Positions 52,218 through 59,453 of a DNA stretch of 64,000 nucleotides are shown one piece after another. This DNA comes from Dokdonia sp. Hel_I_53 (lineage in GTDB: Bacteria; Bacteroidota; Bacteroidia; Flavobacteriales; Flavobacteriaceae), in NCBI RefSeq assembly GCF_007827465.1, contig NZ_VISL01000001.1, positions 1,631,001-1,695,000 on the forward strand, in the 5' to 3' direction. The notes under the pieces were generated by a model. The model searched no databases. It saw nothing but the letters and a program-made list of their open reading frames with translations, and was not told where the DNA came from. The translations under genes were made by a program, and so were the position numbers. How positions within the stretch are numbered: the first letter of the stretch is position 1; each line of letters begins with the position of its first letter.

Positions 52218-52294
52218 AGCTGGTGATAACTATAGATCAAAATTAGCTTAAAAAGGCTTGTTTTTAACTCAGTTTTTTTGTGAATTGCAAGACT

Positions 52295-53254
52295 CTATTC
52301 CTGATTAAAATCCATTTTAGTTTGATTCTCTAACTCGCGATTTCTTTGTTTCCTTTTCGTTTCTATACGATTAGAATCTTCAAATACATCAGTCACATTA
52401 TAAACGCTAATTGTTCCAATTTGAATTTCTCCATCATCATCCATTGTTTGTTCCATTTCTAAGTCTGCAATGATATTTGTTCCATTTGAGAAACTAATTT
52501 CTTTATTAATTACAGCTGTTCTAAATTCAGCATCTCGCATATAAAAATTTATTGGAATACCATTAAAAATACCTTTCCATTTCATATTTCCTTTTTTAAG
52601 AACAGGAGCAACAATTTCTATAAGTTCACTTTCCTTATATTCAGGCTCAATTTCAATCGTATGAATAATAAATTTATCAAAGTGCTCTCTTGGAACTATA
52701 TTTTCTTTTGTAATTGGCTCTAAATCTTCATTTAATCTTTGAGTAGAAACTTTTTCAATTTTGTCTTCCTTCAGTAGATTGGAATAAAAATTAGATTTAA
52801 ATAATTTTACCTTGTTAGTTTCTCCAATATAGATGGATAAATTTTGAATTATTAAGATTTGTTCTTCTGATGTTTTATCATCAGATTCCAAGTCTTCTTT
52901 TAATTTTTCAATATGAAGCCTAACTTCTTCCTTTTTCATTTTTTCATAATCTCCATCTCTCGTTATTTCGCTAACTACAACTTCTGTAATAATAGCAGAC
53001 AGAATACCACCTAAATACAAAAGAGCATTTTTTACACTTCGCTTAACTTTTTTCTTCTTAAGTAATTTGTAATAAGCTTTTATTCCTCCTTCTCCAATCG
53101 CAATTGCTTCAAAAAGTAACTCTTCATCAAGTTCAAGAATTTCAGTAACTTCTTTAAAAATTCGAAGTACTTCAAATTCCGATTTATTTTTCAGATAAGC
53201 ATCCATTGAATGGAAGTCATCTTTAAGAAAGTAATGTATTTGTAAAAACTCCAT
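52295..53254 (-). CDS. hypothetical protein with central membrane-like segment (accessory)
   Basis: I do not recognise the family of this 319-residue protein. Seen: an N-terminal helical part (LIHYFLKDDF-like start, EVTEILELDEELLFEAIA), a hydrophobic stretch near 78-97 (NALLYLGGILSAIITEVVVS), an acidic helical middle (KLEDLESDDKTSEEQ), and a beta-rich C-terminal half (WKGIFNGIPINFYMRDAEF, GTISVYNVTDVF). Such solitary proteins are typical of genomic accessory patches, and defence or toxin immunity cannot be excluded. A sampled 60-bp line (52861-52920) has 30% GC. Confidence 0.6.
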   Translation of the reverse strand: MEFLQIHYFLKDDFHSMDAYLKNKSEFEVLRIFKEVTEILELDEELLFEAIAIGEGGIKAYYKLLKKKKVKRSVKNALLYLGGILSAIITEVVVSEITRDGDYEKMKKEEVRLHIEKLKEDLESDDKTSEEQILIIQNLSIYIGETNKVKLFKSNFYSNLLKEDKIEKVSTQRLNEDLEPITKENIVPREHFDKFIIHTIEIEPEYKESELIEIVAPVLKKGNMKWKGIFNGIPINFYMRDAEFRTAVINKEISFSNGTNIIADLEMEQTMDDDGEIQIGTISVYNVTDVFEDSNRIETKRKQRNRELENQTKMDFNQE

Positions 53255-53332
53255 CTATTAATGTTGGTAGCACGTGTTGCACATAACTAGCGTTTATATA
53301 ATCCCACCAAAATACACATTCTATCAACAAAG

Positions 53333-53354
53333 TATTTGCGGATTTCCGCAAATA
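53333..53354. repeat. perfect 22-nt hairpin in the spacer before dnaE
   Basis: TATTTGCGGA and TCCGCAAATA form a 10-bp stem around a TT loop. It has no U-run, so it is not a classical terminator. It lies between the orphan patch and dnaE. Confidence 0.6.
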
Positions 53355-53541
53355 GATGAAATAAAGCAATTTAACCGTTAGCAAGGTGCTATTTTAAAAG
53401 CAAATCCTTGTAATCAACTAGCCATCTATACGACCTACTACCTACCTCTCATATTTGTATAACTCTTCATAATTCGCTGCTGTAAATCGCCCCCTAAAAC
53501 CCTAAAATTACCTACTTTTAGTACCCACATTTTTTTCGCCT

Positions 53542-56500
53542 ATGTACCTCATTTTTGACACAGAAACCACTGGACTTCCTAAAAACTGGAACGCCCCACT
53601 TACAGACTCAGACAACTGGCCACGCGCGATACAGATCGCCTGGCAGTTACATGATGAACTAGGGAATCTTATAGAGCATCAAGACTATTTGATCAAGCCA
53701 GAAGGTTTTGACATTCCTTATGATGCAGAGCGTATACACGGGATTTCTACGGCGCTGGCAGAGAAAGAGGGCGTTGCACTATCTGAGGTGTTAGAAAAAT
53801 TTAATATCGCCTTATCACAAACCAAATTTGTAGTGGGTCAAAATGTGGGTTTTGACACCAATATCATGGGCGCAGAGTTTCACCGCCTACACATTGGGAA
53901 CGATTTACAAGAGCTCCCCGTACTGGACACTTGTACAGAAAAAACGGCCACCTTGTGCCAATTGCCGGGTGGTAGAGGAGGTAAATTTAAACTCCCTACG
54001 CTTACAGAGCTGCATAAGCATTTATTTGGTGAAGGTTTTGGCGAGGCGCACAATGCCACGGCAGATGTAGAGGCAACCACGCGTTGCTTTCTGGAGCTGG
54101 TGCGCCAGCGTATCTACACCGTAGAGGAGCTCGATGTACAACCCGATTATTTTGAGCGGTTTTCTGAGGCAAATCCGCAGCCCATCACCTTTATTGGGCT
54201 AAAGCACATCAACCTCAAAAAAGCATCTGAAAAGATTGCCAAAGCGCTGGCTTCTCAAAACGAGGCTCCAGAAATTTCTAAGGCAGAGATTGAAGAAAAT
54301 AAGGAGCAACTCTCAGAGGTTAAGTTTTCACACTTACACAACCACTCGCAATTTTCTATTTTACAGTCTACCGCTAGTGTACAAGATATTGTAGCCGCCG
54401 CAGCTGCACAAAAAATGCCCGCCGTTGCCATGACAGATATGGCAAATATGATGGGTGCCTTTCACTTTACAAAAGCGGTAAAGGGTCATAACGCTTTCGC
54501 GAAAGCGGAAAACCAAAAATCACAAGAGGCAGGCGAGGCTCCAGAACATCAAGAATTAAAGGCAATAATAGGTTGTGAGTTTAATGTCTGTACAGATCAC
54601 CTCAACAAAAACCAAAAGGACAACGGTTACCAAATCGTCATCCTTGCCAAAAATAAAAAAGGCTACCAAAACCTATGTAAAATGGCGTCTATCGCTTATA
54701 CAGACGGATTTTATTACGTCCCTCGTATTGACAAAAATGTCGTAGCACAGTATAAAGAGGATCTCATCGTCCTTACCGGAAATTTATACGGTGAGGTGCC
54801 CAGTAAGATTCTCAATGTAGGTGAAAATCAAGCCGAGGAGGCGCTTATCTGGTGGAAAGAACAGTTTGGCGAAGACCTCTATGTAGAGCTCATGCGTCAC
54901 GGGCAAGAGGATGAAGATAGAGTGATGCCGGTGTTGATCTCGCTTTCGCGAAAGCATAACCTCAAACTAGTCGCTACTAATAACACGTTTTACATCGATA
55001 AAACAGATGCAGATGCGCACGATGTGTTGCTCTGTGTAAAAGATGGAGAAAAGGTCGCCACCCCTAAAGGTCGTGGCCGTGGGTATCGTTATGGATTACC
55101 GAACGATGAGTATTACTTCAAAACGGCCGAAGAGATGAAATCCCTCTTTGCCGATGTGCCAGAAGCCATACTCAACGTACAAGAAATTGTAGACAAGGTA
55201 GAGCCTTATGAACTAGCGCGAGACGTACTCCTTCCTGCTTTTGACATTCCAGAGCAATTTCAAGTAGCCGAAGATCTCGCCGATGGCGGTAAGCGTGGAG
55301 AGAATAAATTTTTACGTCACCTGGTGTACGAGGGGGCAAAAAAACGATACGGAGCAGAGCTCTCGCAAGAAGTCACAGAGCGGCTAGACTTTGAGCTAGA
55401 CGTTATTGAAAAAACAGGATATCCGGGATATTTCTTGATTGTAGAGGATTTTATACGAGAGGCTCGTAATATGGACGTTTCGGTAGGTCCGGGACGTGGG
55501 TCTGCCGCGGGATCTGTAGCGGCTTATTGTTTATGGATTACCAATATCGATCCGCTTAAGTATGATTTGCTTTTTGAGCGTTTTCTCAATCCGGATCGTG
55601 TGAGTATGCCCGATATTGATATTGACTTTGATGATGAAGGTCGAGGTCGTGTCATGCAGTATGTAATTGATAAGTATGGCGCCAATCAAGTAGCCCAAAT
55701 TATCACCTACGGCACCATGGCGGCAAAGTCTTCTATACGAGATACCTCAAGAGCACTAGACTTACCGCTTAGTGATGCAGATCGTATTGCGAAGCTCATT
55801 CCTACGATGAGTAAATTGCGTAAAATCTTTGGCAAAAGTGACGCAGAGTTGCGTAGCTCCTTCCGTGCAGATGATCTTGTGAAAGTGCAAGAATTAATCA
55901 CGCTAGAGCAAGAGGATACGATGGAAGGCCAGATGCTTAGGCAAGCTCGGCAATTAGAAGGATCTGTACGTAATACAGGTATTCACGCCTGTGGGGTTAT
56001 CATCACGCCGAGTGATATTACCAATTTCGTTCCCGTTGCCACCGCAAAGGATTCTGATCTTTATGTGACACAGTTTGACAACTCTGTGGTAGAAGATGCC
56101 GGTCTGCTAAAAATGGATTTCTTGGGTCTCAAAACGTTGACCCTCATTAAGGACACCGTAAAGCTGGTAAAGTACCGTCATGATGTAGACCTAGATCCAG
56201 AGAACTTTCCGCTAGATGATGAAAAAACCTATGAGCTTTTCCAGCGTGGAGATACCGTAGGGATATTTCAATATGAATCTCCTGGAATGCAAAAACACAT
56301 GCAATCTCTCAAGCCGACTGTATTTGAGGATTTGATTGCCATGAATGCCTTGTACCGTCCGGGTCCTATGGAATACATTCCGTCCTTCGTGCGTAGAAAA
56401 CACGGGGAAGAAGATATTGAGTATGACCTCCCAGCGATGGAAGAATACCTCAAAGAAACCTATGGTATTACGGTATATCAAGAGCAAGTGATGCTACTGT

Positions 56501-57933
56501 CACAAAAACTCGCCGATTTTACCAAAGGTGAAGCCGACGTCTTGCGTAAGGCCATGGGTAAAAAGCAAATTGCCGTACTTGATAAAATGAAGCCTCAATT
56601 TATTGAGCAAGCGAGTGCAAAAGGTCATGACCCCGTAAAACTGGAGAAAATTTGGAAAGACTGGGAAGCATTTGCGGCCTACGCTTTTAATAAATCACAC
56701 TCTACCTGTTATGCCTGGATTGCCTATCAAACAGCATATTTAAAAGCACACTATCCAGCAGAATATCTTGCGGCAGTGCTTTCTAACAATATGAATGACA
56801 TTAAGCAGGTAACCTTCTTTATGGAAGAGGCAAAACGGATGGGTCTAGAAGTATTAGGACCTGATGTAAATGAATCATTTCGGAAATTTACTGTAAATGA
56901 TCAAGGCGCTGTTCGTTTTGGAATGGGAGCAGTAAAAGGAGTGGGAACGAATGCCGTTGCAACTATTGTAGAAAATAGAAATGACGGAAAATATAAGTCT
57001 GTATTTGACTTTGCTCGAAGAGTAGATTTAAGAGCAGCTAATAAGAAAGCATTTGAAAGTCTTGCACTGGCAGGTGGATTTGACGAGCTAGATCTAAATA
57101 CACATAGAGCTCAGTTTTTTAATGATGACGGTGACGGTATTACATTTTTAGAAAAAGCAGTGAAGTATGGCGCTCGTTATCAAGAGAATGAGAACAGCTC
57201 GCAAGTAAGTTTATTTGGTGAATCTAGCGAAGTGCAAATACCCGAACCCGAAGTTCCTCCGTGTGAAGAATGGGGCACTATGGAAAAATTAAAGCGTGAA
57301 AAAGAAGTGGTAGGTGTTTATATTTCTGGCCATCCACTAGACGACTTTAAAACGGAGATGACTACGTTTTGCAACGCAACGCTCGCTCATTTCAATAGAA
57401 TGGAAGAGTTAGTCAATCGGGAGCTTATCTTCGGCGGGGTAATTACAGACGTGCAACATCGAGTTTCTAAAAATGGGAAAGGCTGGGCTATGTTTACAGT
57501 AGAAGATTTTACAGATACGTTTGAGTTTAGGATGTTTGGAGAAGAATATCTCAAAAATCGTCACTACCTCATCCCAAATAGCTTTATTCACGCAAAAGTG
57601 TTTATCAAAGATGGCTGGGTAAATAGAGATACCGGTCGTAAGAGTGAACCTCGCACGCAGTTTAACGCCATCGAAATGTTGCAAGATGTGATGGAGAAGA
57701 ATGCTAAAAAGCTTACCATTAATCTTGATATTAAAGAAATCGCCGACAACAGAATTGAAGAAATAAAACAAATTCTGGATCAGCACAAAGGTGATGGAAA
57801 ATTACATTTTCAAGTTTTTGAACCTTCCGAAAAGATATATGTAAAAATGCCTAGTAAGCGTGTTAAGGTTAATATTTGCCAAGAATTACTCGATGAGCTT
57901 GAAAAGAATAACGTGCACCATAAATTGAATTGA
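53542..57933 (+). CDS. dnaE: DNA polymerase III alpha subunit with N-terminal proofreading exonuclease
   Basis: The 1463-residue replicative polymerase is longer than the usual DnaE of about 1160. Residues 1-200 form a DnaQ-like DEDD exonuclease: ExoI FDTETTGLP, ExoII NVGFDTNIMG and ExoIII HNATADVEAT. The PHP domain follows (about 262 on; FSHLHNHSQFSI), then GPGRGSAAGS, the catalytic aspartates in PDIDIDFDD near 690-698, the thumb and fingers, an OB fold (FGGVITDVQHRVS) and the C-terminus. The fusion supplies proofreading in cis. Two palindrome copies lie in frame (54493, 54942). The 5' three quarters appear GC-richer than the 3' quarter. Confidence 0.96.
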   Translation: MYLIFDTETTGLPKNWNAPLTDSDNWPRAIQIAWQLHDELGNLIEHQDYLIKPEGFDIPYDAERIHGISTALAEKEGVALSEVLEKFNIALSQTKFVVGQNVGFDTNIMGAEFHRLHIGNDLQELPVLDTCTEKTATLCQLPGGRGGKFKLPTLTELHKHLFGEGFGEAHNATADVEATTRCFLELVRQRIYTVEELDVQPDYFERFSEANPQPITFIGLKHINLKKASEKIAKALASQNEAPEISKAEIEENKEQLSEVKFSHLHNHSQFSILQSTASVQDIVAAAAAQKMPAVAMTDMANMMGAFHFTKAVKGHNAFAKAENQKSQEAGEAPEHQELKAIIGCEFNVCTDHLNKNQKDNGYQIVILAKNKKGYQNLCKMASIAYTDGFYYVPRIDKNVVAQYKEDLIVLTGNLYGEVPSKILNVGENQAEEALIWWKEQFGEDLYVELMRHGQEDEDRVMPVLISLSRKHNLKLVATNNTFYIDKTDADAHDVLLCVKDGEKVATPKGRGRGYRYGLPNDEYYFKTAEEMKSLFADVPEAILNVQEIVDKVEPYELARDVLLPAFDIPEQFQVAEDLADGGKRGENKFLRHLVYEGAKKRYGAELSQEVTERLDFELDVIEKTGYPGYFLIVEDFIREARNMDVSVGPGRGSAAGSVAAYCLWITNIDPLKYDLLFERFLNPDRVSMPDIDIDFDDEGRGRVMQYVIDKYGANQVAQIITYGTMAAKSSIRDTSRALDLPLSDADRIAKLIPTMSKLRKIFGKSDAELRSSFRADDLVKVQELITLEQEDTMEGQMLRQARQLEGSVRNTGIHACGVIITPSDITNFVPVATAKDSDLYVTQFDNSVVEDAGLLKMDFLGLKTLTLIKDTVKLVKYRHDVDLDPENFPLDDEKTYELFQRGDTVGIFQYESPGMQKHMQSLKPTVFEDLIAMNALYRPGPMEYIPSFVRRKHGEEDIEYDLPAMEEYLKETYGITVYQEQVMLLSQKLADFTKGEADVLRKAMGKKQIAVLDKMKPQFIEQASAKGHDPVKLEKIWKDWEAFAAYAFNKSHSTCYAWIAYQTAYLKAHYPAEYLAAVLSNNMNDIKQVTFFMEEAKRMGLEVLGPDVNESFRKFTVNDQGAVRFGMGAVKGVGTNAVATIVENRNDGKYKSVFDFARRVDLRAANKKAFESLALAGGFDELDLNTHRAQFFNDDGDGITFLEKAVKYGARYQENENSSQVSLFGESSEVQIPEPEVPPCEEWGTMEKLKREKEVVGVYISGHPLDDFKTEMTTFCNATLAHFNRMEELVNRELIFGGVITDVQHRVSKNGKGWAMFTVEDFTDTFEFRMFGEEYLKNRHYLIPNSFIHAKVFIKDGWVNRDTGRKSEPRTQFNAIEMLQDVMEKNAKKLTINLDIKEIADNRIEEIKQILDQHKGDGKLHFQVFEPSEKIYVKMPSKRVKVNICQELLDELEKNNVHHKLN
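54493..54506. repeat. GCTTTCGCGAAAGC palindrome in dnaE (1)
   Basis: A perfect copy, in frame in the PHP region, encodes AFAKA. Confidence 0.95.
54942..54955. repeat. GCTTTCGCGAAAGC palindrome in dnaE (2)
   Basis: A perfect copy in the third reading phase encodes SLSRK. All three phases of the palindrome are therefore used in proteins of this window. Confidence 0.95.
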
Positions 57934-57998
57934 CCAAATATTTATTCCTACTATTTAAATTGGACTAGATATTTTGATAAAGCTACATAAGTGCATCT

Positions 57999-58032
57999 TT
58001 TGACGATTATTTAAAGTTAAATAGTATATTTA
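57999..58032 (+). promoter_or_regulatory. candidate promoter of the lipoprotein array
   Basis: TTTG (57999-58002) and TATATTTA (58025-58032), spaced 22 bp, are a near match to the Bacteroidota consensus. The last base of TAnnTTTG is A instead of G. Confidence 0.45.
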
Positions 58033-58073
58033 CCTAACAAACAGTTAGATACCAACACATAATCAAATACATT

Positions 58074-58139
58074 ATGAAAAGTCCCCTACGACTCAGAATT
58101 CTTTTTTATAGAAGTCCTTGCTCATTTTTAAGCAATTGA
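58074..58139 (+). CDS. possible 21-residue leader peptide
   Basis: The short frame MKSPLRLRILFYRSPCSFLS-N starts about 40 bp after the candidate promoter and ends before the U-rich hairpin at 58165. Its codons 3-6 contain the TCCCCTACG motif. It may be a translated leader that controls the hairpins, or chance. No family is known. Confidence 0.25.
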   Translation: MKSPLRLRILFYRSPCSFLSN

Positions 58140-58271
58140 CACCATCTGATTTTATTTTTTTATTGATTACTACTACTACTTAATCAGTAATCTTTTCTTT
58201 TTCAACAAGGTCAGATCCCTGTTGAATAAATCAATCTTATTAATTCTATTTACTAATAAAAATTCAATTTT

Positions 58272-58436
58272 ATGAAAACTATTATTTATGCCCTATTATT
58301 TCTTTTTCTAGGTGTAAACTTTACAGCCTGTACTCCAGAGGCTATCTATGACCAAACGGACACAACTCAAAGTACTGTTCTAGGTGAGGACGCAAATGAT
58401 CCAGAGGATGAGGATGACATGGACAACGGAATTTAA
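58272..58436 (+). CDS. array lipoprotein, copy 1 (diverged signal peptide)
   Basis: The 54-residue prolipoprotein has signal MKTIIYALLFLFLGVNFTAC with lipobox NFTAC (Cys20). The 35-residue mature part has 12 Asp/Glu and no Lys or Arg, ending EDEDDMDNGI. The first 32 codons differ at many bases from the other copies, while the last 22 codons and the stop are identical to them in DNA. It has the same 33-bp spacer to copy 2. No known family. It should be an acylated, strongly anionic peptide at a membrane. Confidence 0.85.
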   Translation: MKTIIYALLFLFLGVNFTACTPEAIYDQTDTTQSTVLGEDANDPEDEDDMDNGI

Positions 58437-58469
58437 AATTCAAAAATAAAAACATTAAAATATAACAAT

Positions 58470-58634
58470 ATGAAAACTACACTATACATCCTACTATTCT
58501 TATTCTTAGCAGTAAACTTTACCGCTTGCACACCAGAAGCTATTTATGATCAGACTGACACAACTCAAAGTACTGTTCTAGGTGAGGACGCAAATGATCC
58601 AGAGGATGAGGATGACATGGACAACGGAATTTAA
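58470..58634 (+). CDS. array lipoprotein, copy 2
   Basis: The protein has 54 residues, with signal MKTTLYILLFLFLAVNFTAC and Cys20. Its coding sequence is identical to copy 6 over its whole length. The mature start is CTPEAIYDQTDTTQSTVLGE. The gene begins exactly 198 bp after copy 1. Confidence 0.85.
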   Translation: MKTTLYILLFLFLAVNFTACTPEAIYDQTDTTQSTVLGEDANDPEDEDDMDNGI

Positions 58635-58667
58635 AATTCAAAAATAAAAACATTAAAATATAACAAT

Positions 58668-58832
58668 ATGAAAACTACACTATACATCCTACTATTCTTA
58701 TTCTTAGCAGTAAACTTTACCGCTTGTACACCAGAGGCCATCTATGATCAAGCAGACCAAACCCAAAGTACTGTTCTAGGTGAGGACGCAAATGATCCAG
58801 AGGATGAGGATGACATGGACAACGGAATTTAA
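58668..58832 (+). CDS. array lipoprotein, copy 3 (variant)
   Basis: This is the only copy that differs in the mature protein: YDQADQTQSTV replaces YDQTDTTQSTV, which keeps the charge. The signal peptide and acidic tail match the other copies. The 198-bp period is exact on both sides. Confidence 0.85.
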   Translation: MKTTLYILLFLFLAVNFTACTPEAIYDQADQTQSTVLGEDANDPEDEDDMDNGI

Positions 58833-58865
58833 AATTCAAAAATAAAAACATTAAAATATAACAAT

Positions 58866-59030
58866 ATGAAAACTACACTATACATCCTACTATTCTTATT
58901 CTTAGCAGTAAACTTCACAGCATGCACACCAGAAGCTATCTATGATCAGACTGACACAACTCAAAGTACTGTTCTAGGTGAGGACGCAAATGATCCAGAG
59001 GATGAGGATGACATGGACAACGGAATTTAA
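58866..59030 (+). CDS. array lipoprotein, copy 4
   Basis: The coding DNA is identical to copy 5. It differs from copies 2 and 6 only by synonymous changes around the lipobox (TTCACAGCATGC and ATC), and the protein is identical to theirs. Confidence 0.85.
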   Translation: MKTTLYILLFLFLAVNFTACTPEAIYDQTDTTQSTVLGEDANDPEDEDDMDNGI

Positions 59031-59063
59031 AATTCAAAAATAAAAACATTAAAATATAACAAT

Positions 59064-59228
59064 ATGAAAACTACACTATACATCCTACTATTCTTATTCT
59101 TAGCAGTAAACTTCACAGCATGCACACCAGAAGCTATCTATGATCAGACTGACACAACTCAAAGTACTGTTCTAGGTGAGGACGCAAATGATCCAGAGGA
59201 TGAGGATGACATGGACAACGGAATTTAA
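59064..59228 (+). CDS. array lipoprotein, copy 5
   Basis: The coding DNA is identical to copy 4, so this pair is the most recent duplication or conversion event in the array. It is 198 bp from both neighbours. Confidence 0.85.
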   Translation: MKTTLYILLFLFLAVNFTACTPEAIYDQTDTTQSTVLGEDANDPEDEDDMDNGI

Positions 59229-59261
59229 AATTCAAAAATAAAAACATTAAAATATAATAAT

Positions 59262-59426
59262 ATGAAAACTACACTATACATCCTACTATTCTTATTCTTA
59301 GCAGTAAACTTTACCGCTTGCACACCAGAAGCTATTTATGATCAGACTGACACAACTCAAAGTACTGTTCTAGGTGAGGACGCAAATGATCCAGAGGATG
59401 AGGATGACATGGACAACGGAATTTAA
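59262..59426 (+). CDS. array lipoprotein, copy 6
   Basis: The last copy is identical in coding DNA to copy 2. Its upstream spacer differs from the others by one base (ATAATAAT for ATAACAAT). It ends 27 bp before the histidine kinase start, with no terminator between, so array and kinase are probably one transcript. Confidence 0.85.
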   Translation: MKTTLYILLFLFLAVNFTACTPEAIYDQTDTTQSTVLGEDANDPEDEDDMDNGI

Positions 59427-59453
59427 GTTTAATTAAACTCTTATCTTAGGAGA

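Larger units (their letters stand above)
57934..58271. other. 338-bp structured leader of the lipoprotein array
   Basis: After dnaE the region holds a promoter candidate (57999-58032) and a 21-codon open frame (58074-58139) that includes the motif TCCCCTACG (58082-58090). Three hairpins follow: TTGCT/AGCAA (58118-58135), GATTACT/AGTAATC followed by TTTTCTTTTT (58165-58202), and TTCAACA/TGTTGAA (58201-58226). The second looks like an attenuator. The layout suggests conditional read-through into the array. Confidence 0.5.
58272..59426 (+). repeat. six-unit 198-bp tandem array
   Basis: Six units have an exact 198-bp period, each made of a 165-bp gene and a 33-bp spacer (33 bp x5). The 3' half of the gene and the spacer are nearly invariant. 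Differences concentrate around codons 17-32, and over the whole signal region of unit 1. The pattern indicates unequal crossing-over or gene conversion. Confidence 0.95.

Noticed and set aside
53262..53300. Integron-type attC site beside the orphan patch
   Set aside because: Only vague TAAC/GTTA half-sites are seen. The core consensus is not met, and no integrase is in the window.
58272..59426. Tandem repeats as a CRISPR array or satellite DNA
   Set aside because: Period is 198 bp, the units are nearly identical without variable spacers, and each holds an intact reading frame with a lipobox, so this is a gene array.
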